Below are positions 34,966-46,900 of a stretch of 64,000 nt of DNA, one piece after another (the first letter of the stretch is position 1; each line of letters begins with the position of its first letter). The position numbers and the translations under genes are program-made. Source of the stretch: Megaleporinus macrocephalus (lineage: Eukaryota > Chordata > Actinopteri > Characiformes > Anostomidae). The notes below the pieces were generated by a model, which saw nothing but the letters and a program-made list of their open reading frames with translations, had not been told where the DNA came from and did no database searches. The stretch is taken from positions 1,490,147-1,554,146 of the forward strand of contig CM038704.1 in assembly GCA_021613375.1 (NCBI GenBank), in the 5' to 3' direction.

Positions 34966-35989
34966 CCAAAGCTAGACACATTCAACATACTTCAGTGGCA
35001 GCTGAGGTCCGTGAAGCTTGCCACTGTAGGACCTTACATGACCTTACAGCGGACATGGGTGGTGGTGATGGTGGTTTGGGGCGTCAATGGGGCGGATTTG
35101 TTGGTAAAATACAGATTCAGACCAGTTTCCCAGCGAAGCCCCCTGCAGCTGAAGCGTTATACAAGGTAAGAATAGGAAAAACTTAATTTTCCCAGCTACT
35201 ATTGTTGGTACCTCAGTTTACTGTGTGTTGTTAAAAGAAAAGATAACATTACAGTGTTTTTGGAATGTGTTGCAGGGGCCTCCAATTTAGAATTAACACA
35301 TATATATATATATATGGTAGAACATTCAGGAAGGCTCTATTAAGTCATGTAAACTTGCATCCCCTCATATTTTAATAGGTTTCATGTGAACATAAGGTAG
35401 GTCACAGTGTTATGTGACCTTTTATTAAAAAATAATCAGTAAGAAGAAAGCTTTACTCATAAGTAATACATTTTATAATTATCTAAATATAATTTATAAT
35501 TTGTTTTTATAAATATGTATAAGATGAAAGGAATGGTACAGTCTTATTATGAAGCACTAAAATAACTGAACAAATTCATCAGTGTTGAAGTTCATTGTGA
35601 TCATGAATAGAATTCATGGCGGCTTCCTCAGGATCTTAATATAACCATATATTCATGGGCTACGCAAGTGGGCCGCAGGTGGGCTAGGACAATCTAATTC
35701 TGCTGCTTATAAAAAACAGGTTGTTTTTCAACTTCCCAGGGCTTTAGAGGACAACCTCAGTGACCCCTTACTCCAGCCTTGCCCCTGCCTGCCCTCCACG
35801 TCCCTGCCTGCCACCCATACTATAAAGAGAACTGAAACCTATAGCAGAATATACAGCACATCAATAACACAATCAATAACATTAACATGTAATTTTAAAG
35901 TTTAGGATCTGCAGACATGAATCTCAGTGTACTGGCAGTATGTGTATCAGTGTGTGTTTGTGTTTGTGTTACCACAACTGCAAATATTG
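34966..35989. other. Intergenic
   Basis: An open frame ending near 35186 stops shortly after 'aag|gtaagaa', a fair splice donor, but its sequence (Gly-rich, then SFPAKPPAAEALYK) is not recognised and it overlaps a repeat, so no exon is called. A short (AT)n lies near 35301-35316, and a 'gtgggccgcaggtgggc' echo of the 5.46-kb repeat lies near 35668. Confidence 0.4.
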
Positions 35990-35992
35990 GAG

Positions 35993-36031
<39 letters not shown>

Positions 36032-36120
36032 GAAATACCCACATACACACACACACTAGTAAATGCACACACTAGGAGGCAGTGAAACACACACACGTAA
36101 ACACACACATTGTGAGCATT
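35990..36120. repeat. (CA)n tract and CA-rich element fragment
   Basis: (CA)n at about 35997-36026, then 'cacactagtgaaatacccac' and 'aggaggcagtgaaacacac'. This matches the CA-rich element at 3.8-4.0 kb. Confidence 0.75.
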
Positions 36121-36442
36121 TCACATCACTATTAAACTTAGTTAACGTGTTGTGTGGTCTTGTACAGCACTCAATCACTGATAATGGTTTATTTAGCATG
36201 CTGTTGGGGCTCATTGCCTGTAATGGTGAACAACGCAAAACATGCTTGTAATCTGTTATGGGGGCTGAATACAACCCCCCACCCCCCGAGACAAGAGTGC
36301 AAGAAACTTTGTTTGAGATTCCTGCCTTTTGTTTTGCACCACTTCTTGGCCTTTTTTCCCCACCTCTATTGTGGCACCTCAGTAGAAAAAAATAAAATAA
36401 AATAATAATATATATTTATATATATATATATATATATATACA
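36121..36442. other. Intergenic with (TA)n edge
   Basis: Nothing recognised. It ends in a (TA)n run (36410-36440), which is also the left target context of the Tc1-like element. Confidence 0.5.
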
Positions 36443-36751
36443 CACTACCGCTCAAAAGTTTAGGATCTCATGCAATTGATTTCATGCAATTCACAAACAA
36501 TATTGTCCATTTCACAATGAATGTAAGTGTATCAGATGATTTTTAAAGAATAAAAATGTTTGTATTAAAGTCTATTTTTGTATAGAGGCTTATTTTACAT
36601 ATAGTTCTATTATCAGTAATTCTCCGTCCTCTGTCTAAATCTCCTGGTACGACCACCAATCCAAGTTAAGGATGTTATTGGACTAATTGGTTGTTAGGAC
36701 ACTCTTGTTCAATTGTGATCACAGCTGAAAAACATTCTACTAATAAGTGAG

Positions 36752-36759
36752 TATAAAAG
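36752..36759 (+). promoter_or_regulatory. TATA box of the Tc1-like element
   Basis: TATAAAAG lies 75 bases before the transposase-like ATG at 36827 and inside the element's terminal repeats, the usual layout of the element's own promoter. Activity is inferred. Confidence 0.55.
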
Positions 36760-36826
36760 GGAACAACATTCTAGGTTAGTTTAGTATCTGAAGATCAGCA
36801 GTTGATGGCTTGCTGACCGACTCACA

Positions 36827-36904
36827 ATGACCAGAAAGAAACTACTTTCTTTAGAGACCCGTCAGTCCATTGTTGTGTTAAGAAGAAGATACTCCATTAA
36901 AACA
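36827..36904 (+). pseudogene. Tc1-like transposase, N-terminal stub
   Basis: The frame starts MTRKKLLSLETRQSIVVLRR, which has the character of the first helix-turn-helix of Tc1-type transposases (basic start, then S/T-x-E-T-R-x-x-I). Only about 25 codons look genuine. The rest of the DNA-binding region and the whole DDE catalytic domain are missing, and the frame runs on through the right terminal repeat and a (TA)n tract to 37069. Confidence 0.65.
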
Positions 36905-36944
36905 AGAACATTTCACTGTGATCCCAAACTTTTGAGCACTATTG

Positions 36945-36945
<1 letters not shown>

Positions 36946-36994
<49 letters not shown>
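36946..36994. repeat. (TA)n microsatellite
   Basis: A dinucleotide run directly after the right end of the Tc1-like element. Confidence 0.95.
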
Positions 36995-36997
<3 letters not shown>

Positions 36998-37904
36998 TCT
37001 CGGCTAACCAGACCAGTCGAGCTACTCCTGATAAATAAGGGGCAAGAATTTCAGTCCATTCTCTCTTAAGTGGACTCAAACATAAACAGGCATGCTTACA
37101 CATCGTTATCAGCAACTGTCGGGCAGCAGATCCAACAACAGTTGGGCCACAGCCTGTTGCTGCAGAATGTCCTGTCCTCCCTCTCGCAGGACCTTAAAAA
37201 TATAAAAATGAAAGATGAAAATGTCTCACATAGATAGCTTCTTACAAACAATGCCATTAGTACTCCACGTCCACTATAATCTAGGTCAATGGTGTTCTCA
37301 GCTCCCACGCTGGGTTATGAAGGTAGAGTGAAGATGAGGTCAATTCAGTCGTCTCTCGGCTGAAGTCCATTTTGTCGTTTAACCCAGAAAGCTGATGTTG
37401 TGCTCTTAAATGCGTGAGCTGGAGAAGGCTCAGGATAAACACTTACCTTGGAGTAGTGCTTGCCTTTTATCATTATCTCCAGCCCAGCCTGAACCCAGAT
37501 TATTATTTACACAAGGAGAAGAAATTAGGTCCATCAAATATGCTGGAGTACAACCATAATGAACATCCAGGCTTACGTGCTCCTGTTGCATAACAACGTG
37601 TCTTTTGGTTAAGAGCCTAAAAGCACCTTGTTCTGTGTCCTACGTGTTTCCTTTTATATTTCAAGTATGTACTGTGAATGAAAAGAATGTCTCTGTACAC
37701 TAACGTAGCGCTGGAGCCTGAACAGTGTCCTCCGCGTGTTTGAGTTTGGGTTGTAGTTTTAGACTGAAGCCAAAAACAAATTTCTCCTGAACGTGAACAT
37801 CAGAGGAAACATGAAAGGATATGTGTCCCAAAAGCATTGCTGAACACCTACCACAGTTCACTAATAACACTCTCTAAACAGTGTGTATACCTTTAAAACG
37901 TATT
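36995..37904. other. Intergenic, nothing recognised
   Basis: No known element. A 70-codon minus frame (37308-37096) has no recognisable motif. The last 50 bases grade into the 34-bp array. Confidence 0.45.
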
Positions 37905-40900
37905 AGTAGGTGACATAGTGTATAAACTTATATAAACTTAGTGTAGTAGGTGAAGTATAGTAGTGTATTCATTAGTGTAGTAGGTGAAGTATAGAGTATT
38001 CATTAGTGTAGTAGGTGAAGTATAGTAGTGTATTCATTAGTGTAGTAGGTGAAGTATAGAAGTGTATTCATTAGTGTAGTAGGGGAAGTATAGTAGTGTA
38101 CTTATTAGTGTAGTAGGTGAAGTATAGAAGTGTAGTCATTAGTGTAGTAGGTGAAGTATAGAAGTGAATTCATTAGTGTAGTAGGTGAAGTATAGAAGTG
38201 TATTCATTAGTGTAGTAGGGGAAGTATAGTAGTGTACTTATTAGTGTAGTAGGTGAAGTATAGAAGTGTATTCATTAGTGTAGTAGGTGAAGGTATATAG
38301 AAGTCGTATTCATTAGTGTAGTAGGGGAAGTATAGTAGTGTACTTATTAGTGTAGTAGGTGAAGTATAGAAGTGTATTCATTAGTGTAGTAGGTGAAGTA
38401 TAGAAGTGTATTCATTAGTGTAGTAGGTGAAGTATAGAAGTGTGTCATTAGTGTAGTAGGTGAAGTATAGAAGTGTATTCATTAGTGTAGTAGGTGAAGT
38501 ATAGTAGTGTACTTATTAGTGTAGTAGGTGAAGTATAGAAGTGTATTCATTAGTGTAGTAGGTGAAGTATAGAAGTGTAGTCATTAGTGTAGTAGGTGAA
38601 GTATAGAAGTGTATTCATTAGTGTAGTAGGTGAAGTAAAGAAGTGTATTCATTAGTGTAGTAGGTGAAGTATAGTAGTGTACTTATAGTGTAGTAGGTGA
38701 AGTATAGAAGTGTAGTCATTAGTGTAGTAGGTGAAGTATAGAAGTGTAGTCATTAGTGTAGTAGGTTAAGTATAGAAGTGTATTCATTAGTGTAGTAGGT
38801 GAAGTATAGTAGTGTACTTATTAGTGTAGTAGGTGAAGTATAGAAGTGTATTCATTAGTGTAGTAGGTGAAGTATAGAAGTGTATTCATTAGTGTAGTAG
38901 GTGAAGTATAGTAGTGTACTCATTAGTGTAGTAGGTGAAGTATAGTAGTGTACTCATTAGTGTAGTAGGTGAAGTATAGAAGTGTATTCATTAGTGTAGT
39001 AGGTGAAGTATAGTAGTGTACTCATTAGTGTAGTAGGTGAAGTATAGAAGTGTATTCATTAGTGTAGTAGGTGAAGTATAGAAGTGTGTTCATTAGTGTA
39101 GTAGGTGAAGTATAGAAGTGTATTCATTAGTGTAGTAGGTGAAGTATAGTAGTGTATTCATTAGTGTAGTAGGTGAAGTATAGAAGTGTATTCATTAGTG
39201 TAGTAGGTGAAGTATAGAAGTGTATTCATTAGTGTAGTAGTGAAGTATAGAAGTGTATTCATTAGTGTAGTAGGTGAAGTATAGTAGTGTATTCATTAGT
39301 GTAGTAGGTGAAGTATAGAAGTGTATTCATTAGTGTAGTAGGTGAAGTATAGAAGTGTATTCATTAGTGTAGTAGGTGAAGTATAGAAGTGTAGTCATTA
39401 GTGTAGTAGGTGAAGTATAGAAGTGTGTTCATTAGTGTAGTAGGTGAAGTATAGAAGTGTATTCATTAGTGTAGTAGGTGAAGTATAGTAGTGTATTCAT
39501 TAGTGTAGTAGGTGTAGTATAGAAGTGTATTCATTAGTGTAGTAGGTGAAGTATAGTAGTGTACTTATTAGTGTAGTAGGTGAAGTATAGAAGTGTGTTC
39601 ATTAGTGTAGTAGGTGAAGTATAGAAGTGTATTCATTAGTGTAGTAGGTGAAGTATAGAAGTGTATTATTAGTGTAGTAGGTGAAGTATAGTAGTGTACT
39701 TATTAGTGTAGTAGGTGAAGTATAGAAGTGTATTCATTAGTGTATTAGGTGAAGTATAGAAGTGTACTTATTAGTGTAGTAGGTGAAGTATAGAAGTGTA
39801 TTCATTAGTGTATTAGGTGAAGTATAGAAGTGTACTCATTAGTGTAGTAGGTGAAGTATAGAAGTGTATTCATTAGTGTATTAGGTGAAGTATAGAAGTG
39901 TACTTATTAGTGTAGTAGGTGAAGTATAGAAGTGTATTCATTAGTGTATTAGGTGAAGTATAGAAGTGTACTTATTAGTGTAGTAGGTGAAGTATAGAAG
40001 TGTATTCATTAGTGTATTAGGTGAAGTATAGAAGTGTACTTATTAGTGTAGTAGGTGAAGTATAGAAGTGTATTCATTAGTGTATTAGGTGAAGTATAGA
40101 AGTGTACTTATTAGTGTAGTAGGTGAAGTATAGAAGTGTATTATTAGTGTAGTAGGTGAAGTATAGAAGTGTATTCATTAGTGTAGTAGGTGAAGTATAG
40201 AAGCGTATTCATTAGTGTAGTAGGTGCAGTATAGAAGCGTATTCATTAGTGTAGTAGGTGAAGTATAGAAGTGTAGTCATTAGTGTAGTAGGTGTAGTAT
40301 AGAAGTGTATTCATTAGTGTAGTAGGTGAAGTATAGTAGTGTACTTATTAGTGTAGTAGGTGAAGTATAGAAGTGTACTTATTAGTGTAGTAGGTGAAGT
40401 ATAGAAGTGTGTTCATTAGTGTAGTAGGTGAAGTATAGAAGTGTATTATTAGTGTAGTAGGTGAAGTATAGTAGTGTACTCATTAGTGTAGTAGGTGAAG
40501 TATAGAAGTGTACTCATTAGTGTAGTAGGTGAAGTATAGAAGTGTATTCATTAGTGTAGTAGGTGAAGTATAGAAGTGTAGTCATTAGTGTAGTAGGTGA
40601 AGTATAGAAGCGTATTCATTAGTGTAGTAGGTGAAGTATAGAAGTGTAGTCATTAGTGTAGTAGGTGAAGTATAGAAGTGTAGTCATTAGTGTAGTAGGT
40701 GAAGTATAGAAGTGTATTCATTAGTGTAGTAGGTGAAGTATAGAAGTGTATTCATTAGTGTAGTAGGTGAAGTATAGAAGTGTATTCATTAGTGTAGTAG
40801 GTGAAGTATAGAAGTGTATTATTAGTGTAGTAGGTGAAGTATAGTAGTGTACTCATTAGTGTAGTAGGTGAAGTATAGAAGTGTACTCATTAGTGTAGTA

Positions 40901-43900
40901 GGTGAAGTATAGAAGCGTATTCATTAGTGTAGTAGGTGAAGTATAGAAGCGTATTCATTAGTGTAGTAGGTGAAGTATAGAAGTGTATTCATTAGTGTAG
41001 TAGGTGAAGTATAGAAGTGTAGTCATTAGTGTAGTAGGTGAAGTATAGAAGTGTACTCATTAGTGTAGTAGGTGAAGTATAGAAGTGTATTTATTAGTGT
41101 AGTAGGTGAAGTATAGTAGTGTATCATTAGTGTAGTAGGTGAAGTTTAGAAGTGTATTCATTAGTCTAGTAGGTGAAGTATAGAAGTAAATTCATTAGTG
41201 TAGTAGTGAAGTATAGAAGTGTATTCATTAGTGTAGTAGATGAAGTATAGAAGTGTACTCATTAGTGTAGTAGGTGAAGTATAGAAGTGTATTCATTAGT
41301 GTAGTAGGTGAAGTATAGTAGTGTATTCATTAGTGTAGTAGTGAAGTATAGAAGTGTATTCATTAGTGTAGTAGGTGAAGTATAGAAGTGTATTCATTAG
41401 TGTAGTAGTGAAGTATAGAAGTGTATTCATTAGTGTAGTAGGTGAAGTATAGAAGTGTATTCATTAGTGTAGTAGGTGAAGTATAGAAGTGTATTCATTA
41501 GTGTAGTAGGTGAAGTATAGAAGCGTATTCATTAGTGTAGTAGGTGAAGTATAGAAGTGTATTCATTAGTGTAGTAGTGAAGTATAGAAGTGTATTCATT
41601 AGTGTAGTAGGTGAAGTATAGAAGTGTACTTATTAGTGTAGTAGGTGAAGTATAGAAGTGTATTCATTAGTGTAGTAGGTGAAGTATAGAAGCGTATTCA
41701 TTAGTGTAGTAGGTGAAGTATAGAAGTGTATTCATTAGTGTAGTAGTGAAGTATAGAAGTGTATTCATTAGTGTAGTAGGTGAAGTATAGAAGTGTACTC
41801 ATTAGTGTAGTAGGTGAAGTATAGAAGTGTATTTATTAGTGTAGTAGGTGAAGTATAGGAGTGTATTCATTAGTGTAGTAGGTGAAGTATAGAAGTGTAC
41901 TTATTAGTGTAGTAGGTGAAGTATAGAAGTGTATTCATTAGTGTAGTAGGTGAAGTATAGAAGCGTATTCATTAGTGTAGTAGGTGAAGTATAGAAGTGT
42001 ATTCATTAGTGTAGTAGTGAAGTATAGAAGTGTATTCATTAGTGTAGTAGGTGAAGTATAGAAGTGTATTCATTAGTGTAGTAGGTGAAGTATAGTAGTG
42101 TACTCATTAGTGTAGTAGGTGAAGTATAGAAGTGTACTCATTAGTGTAGTAGGTGAAGTATAGTAGTGTATTCATTAGTGTAGTAGGTGAAGTATAGTAG
42201 TGTACTCATTAGTGTAGTAGGTGAAGTATAGTAGTGTACTCATTAGTGTAGTAGGTGAAGTATAGAAGTGTACTCATTAGTGTAGTAGGTGAAGTATAGA
42301 AGCGTTCTCGTTAGTGTAGTAGGTGAAGTATAGAAGTGTACTCATTAGTGTAGTAGGTGAAGTATAGTAGTGTATTCATTAGTGTAGTAGGTGAAGTATA
42401 GTAGTGTACTCATTAGTGTAGTAGGTGAAGTATAGAAGTGTACTCATTAGTGTAGTAGGTGAAGTATAGTAGTGTATTCATTAGTGTAGTAGGTGAAGTA
42501 TAGTAGTGTACTCATTAGTGTAGTAGGTGAAGTATAGAAGTGTATTCATTAGTGTAGTAGGTGAAGTATAGTAGTGTATTCATTAGTGTAGTAGGTGAAG
42601 TATAGTAGTGTACTCATTAGTGTAGTAGGTGAAGTATAGTAGTGTATTCATTAGTGTAGTAGGTGAAGTATAGTAGTGTACTCATTAGTGTAGTAGGTGA
42701 AGTATAGAAGTGTGTTCATTAGTGTAGTAGGTGAAGTATAGAAGTGAATTCATTAGTGTAGTAGGTGAAGTATAGAAGTGTACTCATTAGTGTAGTAGGT
42801 GAAGTATAGAAGTGTGTTCATTAGTGTAGTAGGTGAAGTATAGAAGTGTATTCATTAGTGTAGTAGGTGAAGTATAGTAGTGTACTTATTAGTGTAGTAG
42901 GTGAAGTATAGAAGTGTATTCATTAGTGTAGTAGGTGAAGTATAGAAGTGTAGTCATTAGTGTAGTAGGTGAAGTATAGAAGTGTATTCATTAGTGTAGT
43001 AGGTGAAGTATAGAAGTGTATTCATTAGTGTAGTAGGTGAAGTATAGTAGTGTACTTATTAGTGTAGTAGGTGAAGTATAGAAGTGTAGTCATTAGTGTA
43101 GTAGGTGAAGTATAGAAGTGTAGTCATTAGTGTAGTAGGTGAAGTATAGAAGTGTATTCATTAGTGTAGTAGGTGAAGTATAGTAGTGTACTTATTAGTG
43201 TAGTAGGTGAAGTATAGAAGTGTATTCATTAGTGTAGTAGGTGAAGTATAGAAGTGTATTCATTAGTGTAGTAGGTGAAGTATAGTAGTGTACTCATTAG
43301 TGTAGTAGGTGAAGTATAGTAGTGTACTCATTAGTGTAGTAGGTGAAGTATAGAAGTGTATTCATTAGTGTAGTAGGTGAAGTATAGTAGTGTACTCATT
43401 AGTGTAGTAGGTGAAGTATAGAAGTGTATTCATTAGTGTAGTAGGTGAAGTATAGAAGTGTGTTCATTAGTGTAGTAGGTGAAGTATAGAAGTGTATTCA
43501 TTAGTGTAGTAGGTGAAGTATAGTAGTGTATTCATTAGTGTAGTAGGTGAAGTATAGAAGTGTATTCATTAGTGTAGTAGGTGAAGTATAGAAGTGTATT
43601 CATTAGTGTAGTAGTGAAGTATAGAAGTGTATTCATTAGTGTAGTAGGTGAAGTATAGTAGTGTATTCATTAGTGTAGTAGGTGAAGTATAGAAGTGTAT
43701 TCATTAGTGTAGTAGGTGAAGTATAGAAGTGTATTCATTAGTGTAGTAGGTGAAGTATAGAAGTGTAGTCATTAGTGTAGTAGGTGAAGTATAGAAGTGT
43801 GTTCATTAGTGTAGTAGGTGAAGTATAGAAGTGTATTCATTAGTGTAGTAGGTGAAGTATAGTAGTGTATTCATTAGTGTAGTAGGTGTAGTATAGAAGT

Positions 43901-46900
43901 GTATTCATTAGTGTAGTAGGTGAAGTATAGTAGTGTACTTATTAGTGTAGTAGGTGAAGTATAGAAGTGTGTTCATTAGTGTAGTAGGTGAAGTATAGAA
44001 GTGTATTCATTAGTGTAGTAGGTGAAGTATAGAAGTGTATTATTAGTGTAGTAGGTGAAGTATAGTAGTGTACTTATTAGTGTAGTAGGTGAAGTATAGA
44101 AGTGTATTCATTAGTGTATTAGGTGAAGTATAGAAGTGTACTTATTAGTGTAGTAGGTGAAGTATAGAAGTGTATTCATTAGTGTATTAGGTGAAGTATA
44201 GAAGTGTACTCATTAGTGTAGTAGGTGAAGTATAGAAGTGTATTCATTAGTGTATTAGGTGAAGTATAGAAGTGTACTTATTAGTGTAGTAGGTGAAGTA
44301 TAGAAGTGTATTCATTAGTGTATTAGGTGAAGTATAGAAGTGTACTTATTAGTGTAGTAGGTGAAGTATAGAAGTGTATTCATTAGTGTATTAGGTGAAG
44401 TATAGAAGTGTACTTATTAGTGTAGTAGGTGAAGTATAGAAGTGTATTCATTAGTGTATTAGGTGAAGTATAGAAGTGTACTTATTAGTGTAGTAGGTGA
44501 AGTATAGAAGTGTATTATTAGTGTAGTAGGTGAAGTATAGAAGTGTATTCATTAGTGTAGTAGGTGAAGTATAGAAGCGTATTCATTAGTGTAGTAGGTG
44601 AAGTATAGAAGCGTATTCATTAGTGTAGTAGGTGAAGTATAGAAGTGTAGTCATTAGTGTAGTAGGTGTAGTATAGAAGTGTATTCATTAGTGTAGTAGG
44701 TGAAGTATAGTAGTGTACTTATTAGTGTAGTAGGTGAAGTATAGAAGTGTACTTATTAGTGTAGTAGGTGAAGTATAGAAGTGTGTTCATTAGTGTAGTA
44801 GGTGAAGTATAGAAGTGTATTCATTAGTGTAGTAGGTGAAGTATAGAAGTGTATTATTAGTGTAGTAGGTGAAGTATAGTAGTGTACTCATTAGTGTAGT
44901 AGGTGAAGTATAGAAGTGTACTCATTAGTGTAGTAGGTGAAGTATAGAAGTGTATTCATTAGTGTAGTAGGTGAAGTATAGAAGTGTAGTCATTAGTGTA
45001 GTAGGTGAAGTATAGAAGCGTATTCATTAGTGTAGTAGGTGAAGTATAGAAGTGTAGTCATTAGTGTAGTAGGTGAAGTATAGAAGTGTAGTCATTAGTG
45101 TAGTAGGTGAAGTATAGAAGTGTAGTCATTAGTGTAGTAGGTGAAGTATAGAAGTGTATTCATTAGTGTAGTAGGTGAAGTATAGAAGTGTATTCATTAG
45201 TGTAGTAGGTGAAGTATAGTAGTGTATTCATTAGTGTAGTAGGTGTAGTATAGAAGTGTATTCATTAGTGAAGTAGGTGAAGTATAGTAGGTGTACTTAT
45301 TAGTGTAGTAGGTGAAGTATAGAAGTGTGTTCATTAGTGTAGTAGGTGAAGTATAGAAGTGTATTCATTAGTGTAGTAGGTGAAGTATAGAAGTGTATTA
45401 TTAGTGTAGTAGGTGAAGTATAGTAGTGTACTTATTAGTGTAGTAGGTGAAGTATAGAAGTGTATTCATTAGTGTATTAGGTGAAGTATAGAAGTGTACT
45501 TATTAGTGTAGTAGGTGAAGTATAGAAGTGTATTCATTAGTGTATTAGGTGAAGTATAGAAGTGTACTCATTAGTGTAGTAGGTGAAGTATAGAAGTGTA
45601 TTATTAGTGTAGTAGGTGAAGTATAGTAGTGTACTCATTAGTGTAGTAGGTGAAGTATAGAAGTGTACTCATTAGTGTAGTAGGTGAAGTATAGAAGCGT
45701 ATTCATTAGTGTAGTAGGTGAAGTATAGAAGCGTATTCATTAGTGTAGTAGGTGAAGTATAGAAGTGTATTCATTAGTGTAGTAGGTGAAGTATAGAAGT
45801 GTAGTCATTAGTGTAGTAGGTGAAGTATAGAAGTGTACTCATTAGTGTAGTAGGTGAAGTATAGAAGTGTACTCATTAGTGTAGTAGGTGAAGTATAGTA
45901 GTGTACTCAGTAGTGTAGTAGGTGAAGTATAGAAATGTATTCATTAGTGTAGTAGGTGAAGTATAGAAGCGTATTCATTAGTGTAGTAGGTGAAGTATAG
46001 AAGTGTATTCATTAGTGTAGTAGTGAAGTATAGAAGTGTATTCATTAGTGTAGTAGGTGAAGTATAGAAGTGTACTCATTAGTGTAGTAGGTGAAGTATA
46101 GAAGTGTATTCATTAGTGTAGTAGGTGAAGTATAGTAGTGTATTCATTAGTGTAGTAGTGAAGTATAGAAGTGTATTCATTAGTGTAGTAGGTGAAGTAT
46201 AGAAGTGTATTCATTAGTGTAGTAGTGAAGTATAGAAGTGTATTCATTAGTGTAGTAGGTGAAGTATAGAAGTGTATTCATTAGTGTAGTAGGTGAAGTA
46301 TAGAAGTGTATTCATTAGTGTAGTAGGTGAAGTATAGAAGCGTATTCATTAGTGTAGTAGGTGAAGTATAGAAGTGTATTCATTAGTGTAGTAGTGAAGT
46401 ATAGAAGTGTATTCATTAGTGTAGTAGGTGAAGTATAGAAGTGTACTTATTAGTGTAGTAGGTGAAGTATAGAAGTGTATTCATTAGTGTAGTAGGTGAA
46501 GTATAGAAGTGTATTCATTAGTGTAGTAGGTGAAGTATAGAAGTGTATTCATTAGTGTAGTAGTGAAGTATAGAAGTGTATTCATTAGTGTAGTAGATGA
46601 AGTATAGAAGTGTACTCATTAGTGTAGTAGGTGAAGTATAGAAGTGTATTTATTAGTGTAGTAGGTGAAGTATAGAAGTGTATTCATTAGTGTAGTAGGT
46701 GAAGTATAGAAGTGTACTTATTAGTGTAGTAGGTGAAGTATAGAAGTGTATTCATTAGTGTAGTAGGTGAAGTATAGAAGCGTATTCATTAGTGTAGTAG
46801 GTGAAGTATAGAAGTGTATTCATTAGTGTAGTAGTGAAGTATAGAAGTGTATTCATTAGTGTAGTAGGTGAAGTATAGAAGTGTATTCATTAGTGTAGTA

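Larger units (their letters stand above)
36443..36944 (+). mobile_element. Internally deleted Tc1-like DNA transposon
   Basis: The left end 'cactaccgctcaaaagttt' and right end 'aaacttttgagcactattg' are inverted copies of the familiar Tc1-family terminal repeat ('cactaccgttcaaaagttt' type). The element is about 500 bp and is flanked on both sides by TA repeats, consistent with insertion at TA. It keeps the 5' non-coding part, a TATA box and the first codons of the transposase, then jumps straight to the right terminal repeat. It therefore cannot encode an active enzyme, but its ends could be mobilised in trans. Confidence 0.85.

Noticed and set aside
34926..35186. Gly-rich frame ending near a splice donor as an exon
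   Set aside because: Its 5' part is in a dispersed repeat and no protein family is recognised; support is too weak.
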